Positions 1-6,154 of a DNA stretch of 6,212 bases are shown in pieces. The stretch lies in assembly GCA_903923915.1 (NCBI GenBank), contig CAIXZI010000060.1:1-6212 (forward strand), in the 5' to 3' direction. The stretch comes from an uncultured Bacteroidota bacterium (GTDB lineage Bacteria > Bacteroidota > Bacteroidia > B-17B0 > Aurantibacillaceae). The notes under the pieces were generated by a model. That model ran no database searches. It saw nothing but the letters and a program-made list of their open reading frames with translations, and was not told where the DNA came from. A program made the translations under genes and the position numbers. The number at the start of each line of letters is the position of its first letter. Within the stretch, counting starts at the first letter, position 1.

Positions 1-73
1 CAGTGCCTGTTCTGTCGGTTTTGGTAGCGCCCTGCTCAAGCACATGCTTCATTAAATCGTGATACTGTTTCAT
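1..73 (-). CDS. thyA: Thymidylate synthase ThyA, N-terminal fragment (gene continues off the window)
   Basis: ThyA methylates dUMP to dTMP using 5,10-methylenetetrahydrofolate, in the cytoplasm. Only the first 24 codons lie in the window. They begin MKQYHDLMKHVL and end TKTDRTGT, which matches the ThyA N-terminus closely: against the E. coli protein as I remember it, about 15 of 24 residues are identical. Arg21 falls where E. coli ThyA has the arginine that binds the dUMP phosphate. The ATG at 73-71 is chosen because the frame is open for a further 27 codons upstream but contains no ATG, GTG or TTG there, and because this start gives the family's normal N-terminus. No Shine-Dalgarno sequence precedes it. 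It is separated from the ileS operon by a terminator and a repeat element, so it is probably transcribed on its own. The catalytic Cys and folate site are outside the window. Confidence 0.9.
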   Translation of the reverse strand, partial: MKQYHDLMKHVLEQGATKTDRTGT

Positions 74-162
74 TTGTGGATGTTGCTTTTTTAAATTGCC
101 GTATGTTATACCTAGTTTATGTTTATCTGTTTTTAATAGGAAAACATAGGTATTTCATGCAC

Positions 163-170
163 CAAAAGTA
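163..170 (-). promoter_or_regulatory. Candidate -7 promoter element for thyA
   Basis: Read on the minus strand this is TACTTTTG, a full match to the Bacteroidota primary sigma -7 consensus TAnnTTTG. It would give a leader of about 85 bases before the thyA ATG. No clear TTTG-type -33 box lies at the usual 19-21 base distance, and such octamers arise by chance in AT-rich DNA, so this is only a candidate. Confidence 0.35.
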
Positions 171-288
171 AAAAACCAAATGCTTTGTTTGTTTTAAAGA
201 TGCCAACAGTTTTTTAACGAAAAATAAATTGGACGAAATTTTTAAATTAAGAAAAACCGAAGTAATATTAAGCGTTTCTGGTGTGTTT

Positions 289-377
289 GCGTTAGGGATT
301 GAAGCAAAAATCCTTTTTATGTAATCATAAAAAGATTGCAGCGAAAAGCCCGACGGCAGTAATCTGCCGTAACGCCC
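289..377. repeat. Two-unit hairpin repeat element, probably a dispersed Bacteroidota intergenic repeat
   Basis: The element has two tandem units, each a 17-base arm followed by a hairpin. The arms are GATTGAAGCAAAAATCC (297-313) and GATTGCAGCGAAAAGCC (334-350): 14 of 17 bases match, 37 bases apart. Hairpin 1 pairs CTTTTTATG (313-321) with CATAAAAAG (326-334). Hairpin 2 pairs ACGGCAG (353-359) with CTGCCGT (364-370). Both stems are perfect and both have the loop TAAT. The outer ends GCGTTA (289-294) and TAACGC (370-375) are also complementary, so the whole could fold as a closed two-arm structure. The minus-strand pattern of GGGCGTTAC, then CGGGCTTTTCGCTGCAATC, then CAATCCCTAACGC resembles an intergenic repeat I recall from many Bacteroidota genomes. 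That is recollection, not a search. The function is unknown. Confidence 0.65.
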
Positions 378-383
378 AAAAAT

Positions 384-420
384 AAAAAAGCCGCTCAAAC
401 AAAAATTGAACGGCTTTTTT
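384..420 (-). terminator. Intrinsic terminator of the ileS-dksA operon
   Basis: The 15-base arms at 384-398 and 406-420 pair around a 7-base loop. The GC core is GCCG with CGGC, flanked by A and T runs, so the minus-strand transcript ends in a U tract. It begins 17 bases after the dksA-like stop codon. The single imperfect pair reads as a tolerated G-U wobble in the minus-strand RNA but as a C-A mismatch in the plus-strand RNA, which supports minus-strand use. Confidence 0.88.
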
Positions 421-437
421 TATAAAAATAAGACTAA

Positions 438-1505
438 TTAACTATTGTACTGATTTATTTTGGCATCCATACTAAGTGTAGCATGTGGCACACTACGTAA
501 ACGCTCTTTTGGTATTAATTTACCCGTAACACGGCAAATGCCATACGTTTTATTTTGAATGCGTACCAATGCATTTTGTAAGGATACAATATACTTTTCC
601 TGACGAGATGCTAATTGTGCAACCTCTTCTTTAGATAAAATATCGCTACCATCTTCTAATAATTTAAAGGTTGGCGATGTATCATCTGTACCATGATTAT
701 CGGTGTTTGTTAAGGTTTGTTTCAATAAATCATAATCGGTTTTAGCTTCGTTTAATTTAGAAACAATAATTTCTTTAAACTCAGTTAATTCTTTATCGTT
801 ATAACGAGAGCGTGTATCTTTATTGTTGATAAAAGGCTTTGGTTCTTCTTTTTTAGGCTTTTTAATCAACGGTTTTGTTAAATCAATTTTAATGATTTGT
901 TTGCGTACAAACTCTTCCGAATCATATTGTTTTTTCATTCCAATACGTCCGCCACGAGATCTTCTTCTGCCTTTTTTCTTTTCTTTTTCTTTTTCTTCAA
1001 CAACTACTTCAACTTCATCATCATCATCATCAGTAATTGCTTCAGGGTCTAATTCTAAAAGTCCTGCATCAACATCTAACTCTTCTCCGTCTAAATCAAT
1101 GTCATCTCCTTTTTTAGATTTTTTCTTGCCTGCTTTTTTAGAAACTGGTTTTTCTTTTTTAGCAGGTTTAGTTGGTTTTGCAGGCGCAACAACCGCTTTC
1201 TTTTTAAGTTTAATTTCTTCTTCTTTTTTAGAAACAACCTTCTTCACTTCTTTTTTCGCAATCTTTTTCACTTCAGCTTTTATATTTTTAGTTTTTACCG
1301 CAGCAGGTTTTGCTTTAGGTGTGGGTTTACTTTTTGTTTTTGTAACCACTTTTTTAGGAGTTGGTTTAGAAACTTTTTTAGCAGCAGGTTTAACTGTTTT
1401 TTTAGCAACAGGTTTAGCAGCTTTTTTTACTTGCTTTTTAGCGGCAGGCTTGGTTACTTTTTTGGTAGGTTTTGCTACTGCTTTTTTGTTTGTTTTCTTA
1501 CTCAT
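438..1505 (-). CDS. TraR/DksA-family protein with a long lysine-rich (histone H1-like) N-terminal tail
   Basis: DksA-family proteins enter the RNA polymerase secondary channel and alter transcription, often with ppGpp. That role is inferred here. The 355-residue product has four parts. Residues 1-133 are basic, with about 53 Lys, no Arg and many Ala/Pro/Val in PAAKK-like repeats similar to histone H1 or bacterial HU-tail proteins. Residues 134-176 are acidic, including DDDDDE at 159-164. A patch of Arg and Gly follows at 179-187 (GRRRSRGGR). The DksA-like region spans about 235-355, with a predicted helical hairpin and then the finger YGICRVTGKLIPKERLR. Aligned to E. coli DksA, the four zinc Cys become Cys324, Thr327, Ser345 and Ala348, so zinc is probably not bound. 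The ATG is 12 bases after the ileS stop with no Shine-Dalgarno sequence, indicating co-transcription. E. coli DksA is about 151 residues; the excess is the tail and linker. Family assignment is firm; direct nucleic-acid binding by the tail is inference. Confidence 0.9.
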   Translation of the reverse strand: MSKKTNKKAVAKPTKKVTKPAAKKQVKKAAKPVAKKTVKPAAKKVSKPTPKKVVTKTKSKPTPKAKPAAVKTKNIKAEVKKIAKKEVKKVVSKKEEEIKLKKKAVVAPAKPTKPAKKEKPVSKKAGKKKSKKGDDIDLDGEELDVDAGLLELDPEAITDDDDDEVEVVVEEKEKEKKKGRRRSRGGRIGMKKQYDSEEFVRKQIIKIDLTKPLIKKPKKEEPKPFINNKDTRSRYNDKELTEFKEIIVSKLNEAKTDYDLLKQTLTNTDNHGTDDTSPTFKLLEDGSDILSKEEVAQLASRQEKYIVSLQNALVRIQNKTYGICRVTGKLIPKERLRSVPHATLSMDAKINQYNS

Positions 1506-1517
1506 AACTGTACTTTT

Positions 1518-4500
1518 TTAATTTAATTTTTCAACGCTAACGTACGTACTCACGCTCTCATCTACCTCTACTAATAATCCAGTTTGAGCGTCTAAAACAT
1601 CAACCATTTGAAGGTTACCCGTTAAAGTTTCAGAACAAATATAGGTTAAATTATTTTTTATGGCTTCATCTATGCCATTATTTCGCATTATCTTAACATA
1701 AATCTTGTCGGTAAGCTCAAATCCCCTGTCTTTACGGATGTTTTGAATACGATTGACTAATTCTCTTGCAACACCCTCTTGTTTCAAGGGTTCTGTAAGA
1801 GTTATATCTAAAGCCACCGTAATTGCCCCGCTGTTAGCCACTTTCCAGCCTGGTATATCTACCGGAATGATCTCTACATCTTCGGTTTCAAGTACAATTT
1901 CTTCGCCATCTATGTTTACAGCAAATTTGTTGGTCTTTTCTATATGAGAAATAATTTCATGCTGATGCTCGTTTGCAAAAGCCTGAACAGCCTTCATATG
2001 CTTACCGCATTTTTTGCCCAGTGTTTTGAAATTGAGTTTTAGATTTTTTACAATCTGCGTTTTACTTTCATCTACAAATTCAATTTCTTTTACATTAACC
2101 TCAGCTAAAATTAAATCTTTTACAGCATCAATTTGCTTACGGGTATGCTCGTCCAAAACCGGAATTTGTATTTTGTTTAATGGTTGGCGAACTTTTAAAT
2201 TTTCTTTTTTACGAATAGATAAAATCATCGAAGAAATTTTTTGAGCAAGCTCCATTCTTTCTTCTAATGCTTTATCAATTAATTTTTCATCTGCTTTAGG
2301 AAAATTACTTAAATGTATCGAACTCGCTTTTTGACGATTGGTAACATTATTCAAATCTGTAAATAATCTATCGGTAAAAAAAGGTGCAATAGGTGCGGAA
2401 AGTTGCGCTATCACTTCCATACAACGATACAAAGTTTGATAAGCCGCTATTTTATCAACGCTGTATTCGCCTTTCCAAAAACGACGACGGCATAAACGCA
2501 CGTACCAATTGCTTAAATGCTCATCAACAAAAGTTTCTATAAATCTTCCTGCACGATGCGGTTCGTAATTGTTATACGCATCATCTACATTTTTTATCAA
2601 CGAATTTAGCTCAGATAAAATCCAACCATCAATCTCAGGTCTTTCATTTACAGGTATTTCAGCTTCGCTATATGTAAAGCCATCCACGTTTGCATATAAG
2701 GTAAAGAATGAATACGTGTTATAAAGCGTGCCGAAAAATTTACGTTGCACCTCGCCAATTCCTTCTACATCAAATTTTAAATTATCCCAAGGCGCAGCAT
2801 TGGTAATCATGTACCAACGTGTAGCGTCAGCACCATATTTTTCAAGTGTTTCAAACGGATCGGTAGCATTGCCTAAGCGTTTGCTCATTTTATTTCCGTT
2901 CTTGTCAAGTACCAAACCATTGCTGACTACATTTTTATACGCCACAGAATCGAAACACATGGTTGCAATTGCATGTAATGTAAAGAACCAACCACGTGTT
3001 TGATCAACACCTTCGGCAATAAAATCGGCAGGGTAATATTTTTTGTTGTCAATTAAATCTTTATTCTCAAAAGGGTAATGAAGCTGAGCGTAAGGCATAG
3101 CACCACTGTCAAACCAAACATCAATCAAATCAGGTTCGCGGAATAATTTTTTACCATTCTTTTCTAAGTAAATAGAATCTGCATACGGTTTATGCAGATC
3201 AAACGAAGCATAGTTTTCTGTTGTGTTATCGCCTGCTTTAAAATCTTTCAACGGATTTTCAGTCATCATGCCTTTTGAAACAGCATTATCAATTTCTTTT
3301 TTCAACTGCTCAGCAGACGCAACAACCACTTGCTCGGTTTTATCTTCGCTTGTCCATATTGGAATTGGAATGCCCCAAAAGCGCGAGCGAGATAAATTCC
3401 AATCATTTAAATTTTCAAGCCAATTACCAAAGCGACCGGTACCTGTAGATTCAGGTTTCCAGTTAATGGTTTTGTTCAGCTCAATCATTCTGTCTTTTAG
3501 CGCCGTAGTTTTTATGAACCAACTATCAAGCGGGTAATACAACACGGGCTTATCAGTACGCCAGCAATGCGGGTAACTATGCTCGTAGGTTTCTTTTTTA
3601 AAGAGTTTGCCTTCTTTTTCAAGTCTCAGTACAATCCTTTCATCTACGCTCAGATACTGATTTGTGCGGGTAACAATTTTTTTAACAAGATTTTCCTTCT
3701 CAGGAGTATCTTGTATGTTTTTGAATTTATTTACTTCAATGACTTTTTCTTCGTCAGTCAAATAAGCCTCTTTTACATACTCTTCTCCAAATAAAAACTC
3801 ATCATCTTTTATTTCAGGTAAAAATTTACCACGCTTATCAACTAAGGTTAAAGAGCCAATGCCATTTTGTTTTGCCACGCGAAAGTCATCTGCACCAAAA
3901 GAAGGTGCAATGTGCACAATACCTGTACCATCTGTTGTAGTAACGAAATCTCCTATGATAACTTTAAACGCATCGCCATCTGTTGGTTGAACAAAAGGAA
4001 GGAGTTGTTCGTATGAAATTCCCGCTAAATCTTTGCCTTTGTATTCTTTTAAAATTTTAAAAGGAATGTTTTTATCTCCGGTTTTATAATCTTCAAATTT
4101 TAATTCTGCATTTTTTTCAGGAAAATATTTATATAACAAATCTTTTGCAAGAATAAATGCTTCTTGTTTTCCGCTAAGTGGATTAAAACTTTCTACCAAC
4201 ACATAATCAATTTTTTCTCCAACGGCTAATGCCGTATTTGAAGGAAGTGTCCATGGGGTTGTAGTCCAAGCAAGAAAATAAATATTCTCTTTTATGTCTT
4301 TTAAATTTTCAATTTTAAATTGTGAATTGTCAACCGCTTTAAACATTACCGTTGCTGTTCTGTCTTTCACATCACGGTAACAACCCGGTTGGTTTAACTC
4401 GTGAGATGATAGGCCTGTTCCTGCTGCAGGCGAGTATGGTTGTATGGTAAAGCCTTTGTATAATAAATTTTTCTCGTGTAAGTTATTCAGCAACCACCAA

Positions 4501-4997
4501 ACGCTTTCAATGTATTTGTTATCGTAAGTAATGTATGGGTCTTTCATATCAACCCAATAGCCCATTTTTGCGGTAAGATCTTCCCACTTGTCGGTATATT
4601 TCATTACCTCTTTACGGCAAGCCTTGTTGTAATCTTCTACTGAAATATATTTAGGGCTATTTTTATTTCCAATATCTTCTTTAGTAATACCCAATGCTTT
4701 TTCAACGCCTAACTCAATTGGCAAGCCGTGTGTATCCCAACCGGCTTTACGTTTAACCTGAAAGCCTTGCATGGTTTTGTATCTGCAAAAAATATCTTTA
4801 ATGCTGCGCGCCATAACGTGGTGTATGCCGGGCAAGCCATTTGCACTTGGCGGACCTTCATAAAAAACAAAAGGTGCAGCACCTTCGCGCTCTGTAATAG
4901 ATTTTTCAAAGGTTTTATTTTCTGCCCAAAGCTGTAAAACGTCTTTGCCTACTTGCGAAAGATTTAGTTGCTTGTATTCGTTATATTTTTTACCCAT
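1518..4997 (-). CDS. ileS: Isoleucyl-tRNA synthetase, type 2 (eukaryote-like), with GIHH signature
   Basis: This cytoplasmic class I synthetase joins isoleucine to tRNA-Ile using ATP and hydrolyses mischarged valine in its CP1 editing domain. It is full length at 1159 residues, in the range of the long IleRS2 type. Visible landmarks are EGPPSANG at 47-54, the HIGH-equivalent GIHH at 57-60, GWDTHGLP at 86-93, the editing threonine cluster TTTPWT at 245-250, the editing segment GTGIVHIAP from 357 with His362 and Asp371, NLSRSRFWGIP from 534, DVWFDSG at 626-632, DQTRGWF at 665-671 and KMSKR at 703-707. The anticodon-binding helical domain follows (DEHLSNWYVRLCRRRFW), then a C-terminal extension. 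HIGH has its first and third residues exchanged. The start ATG has AAGGA five bases upstream. It is the first gene of an operon with the dksA-like gene. No T-box or other leader structure is evident. Confidence 0.98.
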   Translation of the reverse strand: MGKKYNEYKQLNLSQVGKDVLQLWAENKTFEKSITEREGAAPFVFYEGPPSANGLPGIHHVMARSIKDIFCRYKTMQGFQVKRKAGWDTHGLPIELGVEKALGITKEDIGNKNSPKYISVEDYNKACRKEVMKYTDKWEDLTAKMGYWVDMKDPYITYDNKYIESVWWLLNNLHEKNLLYKGFTIQPYSPAAGTGLSSHELNQPGCYRDVKDRTATVMFKAVDNSQFKIENLKDIKENIYFLAWTTTPWTLPSNTALAVGEKIDYVLVESFNPLSGKQEAFILAKDLLYKYFPEKNAELKFEDYKTGDKNIPFKILKEYKGKDLAGISYEQLLPFVQPTDGDAFKVIIGDFVTTTDGTGIVHIAPSFGADDFRVAKQNGIGSLTLVDKRGKFLPEIKDDEFLFGEEYVKEAYLTDEEKVIEVNKFKNIQDTPEKENLVKKIVTRTNQYLSVDERIVLRLEKEGKLFKKETYEHSYPHCWRTDKPVLYYPLDSWFIKTTALKDRMIELNKTINWKPESTGTGRFGNWLENLNDWNLSRSRFWGIPIPIWTSEDKTEQVVVASAEQLKKEIDNAVSKGMMTENPLKDFKAGDNTTENYASFDLHKPYADSIYLEKNGKKLFREPDLIDVWFDSGAMPYAQLHYPFENKDLIDNKKYYPADFIAEGVDQTRGWFFTLHAIATMCFDSVAYKNVVSNGLVLDKNGNKMSKRLGNATDPFETLEKYGADATRWYMITNAAPWDNLKFDVEGIGEVQRKFFGTLYNTYSFFTLYANVDGFTYSEAEIPVNERPEIDGWILSELNSLIKNVDDAYNNYEPHRAGRFIETFVDEHLSNWYVRLCRRRFWKGEYSVDKIAAYQTLYRCMEVIAQLSAPIAPFFTDRLFTDLNNVTNRQKASSIHLSNFPKADEKLIDKALEERMELAQKISSMILSIRKKENLKVRQPLNKIQIPVLDEHTRKQIDAVKDLILAEVNVKEIEFVDESKTQIVKNLKLNFKTLGKKCGKHMKAVQAFANEHQHEIISHIEKTNKFAVNIDGEEIVLETEDVEIIPVDIPGWKVANSGAITVALDITLTEPLKQEGVARELVNRIQNIRKDRGFELTDKIYVKIMRNNGIDEAIKNNLTYICSETLTGNLQMVDVLDAQTGLLVEVDESVSTYVSVEKLN

Positions 4998-5002
4998 TAG
5001 TA

Positions 5003-5007
5003 TCCTT
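5003..5007 (-). promoter_or_regulatory. Shine-Dalgarno sequence of ileS
   Basis: The minus strand reads AAGGATACTA immediately before ATG, placing AAGGA five bases from the start codon. It is the only clear ribosome binding site in the window and supports the ileS start at 4997. The other three genes lack one, as is usual in Bacteroidota. Confidence 0.65.
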
Positions 5008-5021
5008 AAAATTTAAGCCCA

Positions 5022-5029
5022 TAAAGTTA
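5022..5029 (-). promoter_or_regulatory. Weak candidate -7 promoter element for ileS
   Basis: The minus strand reads TAACTTTA, matching seven of the eight positions of TAnnTTTG if the two free bases are counted (the final G is A). It would leave a leader of roughly 15-20 bases. No good -33 box is seen at the right distance. A promoter is expected somewhere between the terminator at 5139 and the ileS start, but this exact site is uncertain. Confidence 0.3.
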
Positions 5030-5040
5030 CTCTTTTTCGC

Positions 5041-5070
5041 CACAGATTGCGCAGATTAGCACAGATGATT
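5041..5070. repeat. Short CAGATT-type tandem repeat
   Basis: CAGATT occurs at 5043-5048 and 5052-5057, and CAGATG at 5062-5067, giving a 9-10 base period. On the minus strand it reads as successive ATCTGTG, ATCTGCG and ATCTGTGG-like units and ends in GTGGCGAAAAA. I recall similar strings (AATCTGTG repeated, then GGC and an A run) as common intergenic repeats in Bacteroidota and other bacteria, but this was not searched. It lies just upstream of the ileS start region. Confidence 0.5.
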
Positions 5071-5138
5071 AATTAGTTGCTGTTTTTTTGATGAGATAGC
5101 TTAGTACCTTGCAATTACGTAATCACTTGAAATGACAT

Positions 5139-5177
5139 AAAAAAACCCTGTTTCCTTATCGAAAACAGGGTTTTTTT
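5139..5177 (-). terminator. Intrinsic terminator of the MORN-repeat gene
   Basis: Perfect 15-base arms at 5139-5153 and 5163-5177 pair around a 9-base loop. The core is CCCTG with CAGGG, flanked by A7 and T7 runs. It starts 16 bases past the stop codon of the minus-strand gene that ends at 5193. The stem is symmetric, so it could also stop transcription in the plus direction, but no plus-strand gene is present. Confidence 0.9.
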
Positions 5178-5192
5178 TAATAAGGCTAACCA

Positions 5193-6101
5193 TTAATCAT
5201 CTATCTGTGCATCACCAATATAAGATCCGTTTTTGTATATTTCTACGCGCTGCAAAATCCCGTCGTTATTGTATTTGTAATTTTTTCCGTCCATAAGTCT
5301 GTTATCTTTAAAAATACCATCGGCTGTTTTTTGGCGATTTCTATTATAAAGTACATGAGGCCCATTAAGAACAGTTGGCAATTTTGCCTTAGGATCTTGA
5401 AGTGTTTCGGCTTTTAAATCAGCAATAACTTTTTTGCTTTTATCAACTGTTTCAGGTGCCTCAGCTTTAATTGGTTTTTTAGGCTCGTACGTTTTTATAG
5501 AAGCTACGTCAGCATCGCCATTATTATAGTTTACTTCTTTTTTAGTATCGCCATTAGGGTAGTATTCTTTAACAATACCACTTTCTTTGCCACCCTGCCA
5601 GTTTCCTTCTATTTGCGGCGTGCCATCTTCGTAATAATATTTTTGAGGACCTTCTCTTTTTCCGCCTGGATTAAAGGTAAATTCTTGTTGTACGTTTCCG
5701 TTATCGTAATATAATTTGTAGTTACCTACCCATTTGTTGGTTTTCCAAGTTCCTTCTTCAGATATTTTACCGTTTTCGTGGTACATAATAGCATAACCAT
5801 CAGGTCTGCCATTTTGAAACGTAATTTTATTTTTTGTGTTTCCGTTGCAGAAATATTCTTTCCAAATGCCGTTTTTCTTATTATCAGTAAATTTTCCTTC
5901 TTCTACTTTAGCTGTTAATTGGTAACATGTATTTGGTTTAGAGCGCCCAAAAGTAATCCAACGCCCTTGTTTAAGGCCTTGAAAATCAATTATATTAATA
6001 GAATCTTTTCCGTTGGTTGGGTCTAACTCAAACGATTGTGGCTGGGCGTAACCGTAGCTTAACACAAAAAAAGAAAATATCCACCTAAATTTTAGTTTCA
6101 T
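5193..6101 (-). CDS. Secreted MORN-repeat (YwqK-type) protein, function unknown
   Basis: The 302-residue product starts with a likely Sec signal peptide: MKLKFR, a hydrophobic stretch WIFSFFVLSYGY, then a probable cleavage site after Ala19 (YGYA, then QPQ). There is no lipobox Cys. The mature protein carries about six MORN_2-like repeats of 20-25 residues with the pattern G-x-W/F-x(4)-K-x-G-x(4)-Y-Y-x-N-G, near residues 69-90, 95-112, 117-136, 141-161, 166-185 and 261-281. A charged linker rich in Lys, Pro and Glu (about 206-245) separates the last repeat. Databases often label such proteins 'YwqK family antitoxin', but no toxin partner is adjacent and export argues against that role. A binding or scaffold role outside the cytoplasm is inference. 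The ATG at 6101-6099 is preferred over a TTG two codons upstream, because it gives a standard signal peptide and follows a good -7 box. The gene has its own terminator and appears monocistronic. Confidence 0.85.
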   Translation of the reverse strand: MKLKFRWIFSFFVLSYGYAQPQSFELDPTNGKDSINIIDFQGLKQGRWITFGRSKPNTCYQLTAKVEEGKFTDNKKNGIWKEYFCNGNTKNKITFQNGRPDGYAIMYHENGKISEEGTWKTNKWVGNYKLYYDNGNVQQEFTFNPGGKREGPQKYYYEDGTPQIEGNWQGGKESGIVKEYYPNGDTKKEVNYNNGDADVASIKTYEPKKPIKAEAPETVDKSKKVIADLKAETLQDPKAKLPTVLNGPHVLYNRNRQKTADGIFKDNRLMDGKNYKYNNDGILQRVEIYKNGSYIGDAQIDD

Positions 6102-6115
6102 TAACAAACTTTTAT

Positions 6116-6123
6116 CAAATATA
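6116..6123 (-). promoter_or_regulatory. Candidate -7 promoter element for the MORN-repeat gene
   Basis: The minus strand reads TATATTTG, a full match to TAnnTTTG, 14 bases before the ATG at 6101. A T-rich run about 18 bases further upstream could act as a weak -33 box. The leader would be under 10 bases, which makes the TTG at 6107 unlikely as the start. The surrounding AT-rich sequence lowers certainty. Confidence 0.45.
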
Positions 6124-6139
6124 TATAATTTTTTTCATA

Positions 6140-6154
6140 CTAAAAAACTTTTAG
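6140..6154. other. Small inverted repeat upstream of the MORN-gene promoter
   Basis: CTAAAA (6140-6145) and TTTTAG (6149-6154) are perfect inverted repeats around AAC. The site overlaps the expected -33 region of the MORN-gene promoter, so it could be an operator. It could equally be a weak end-of-transcript hairpin from an upstream gene, or chance in AT-rich DNA. Confidence 0.25.

Larger units (their letters stand above)
74..437. other. Intergenic region between thyA and the ileS-dksA operon
   Basis: This 364-base stretch holds no convincing gene. It contains the operon terminator (384-420), a two-hairpin repeat element (289-377) and a candidate thyA promoter (163-170). The rest, about 171-288, is AT-rich with nothing recognisable. 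A 91-codon minus-strand frame crosses the region (123-398), but it begins inside the terminator stem, runs through the whole repeat element, resembles no family I know and has no ribosome site. I therefore treat it as chance. In many relatives lspA follows the dksA-like gene, but no trace of it is seen here. Confidence 0.6.

Noticed and set aside
74..151. Open frame continuing 27 codons upstream of the thyA ATG
   Set aside because: It has no ATG, GTG or TTG, and ThyA proteins normally begin at the MKQY-type start that is present.
289..377. CRISPR-like array from two similar 17-base repeats
   Set aside because: There are only two copies, the spacer is a hairpin, and no cas genes are present.
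123..398. A 91-codon minus-strand open frame between the dksA-like gene and thyA
   Set aside because: It starts inside the terminator stem, crosses the whole two-hairpin repeat, has no ribosome site, and its product matches no family I recognise.
1107..1505. Possible frameshift or slippage site in the A-rich mRNA of the lysine tail
   Set aside because: A runs are present, but the frame is continuous from ATG to stop and no alternative frame gives a meaningful product.
823..1521. A 232-codon plus-strand open frame opposite the dksA-like gene
   Set aside because: It is the antisense of Lys-, Ala- and acid-rich coding sequence, giving a Phe/Ser-rich product. The minus-strand frame has clear DksA homology.
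4998..5138. Possible T-box or attenuator leader for ileS
   Set aside because: No T-box-like sequence, antiterminator or leader peptide is visible. The only terminator in the spacer belongs to the gene upstream.
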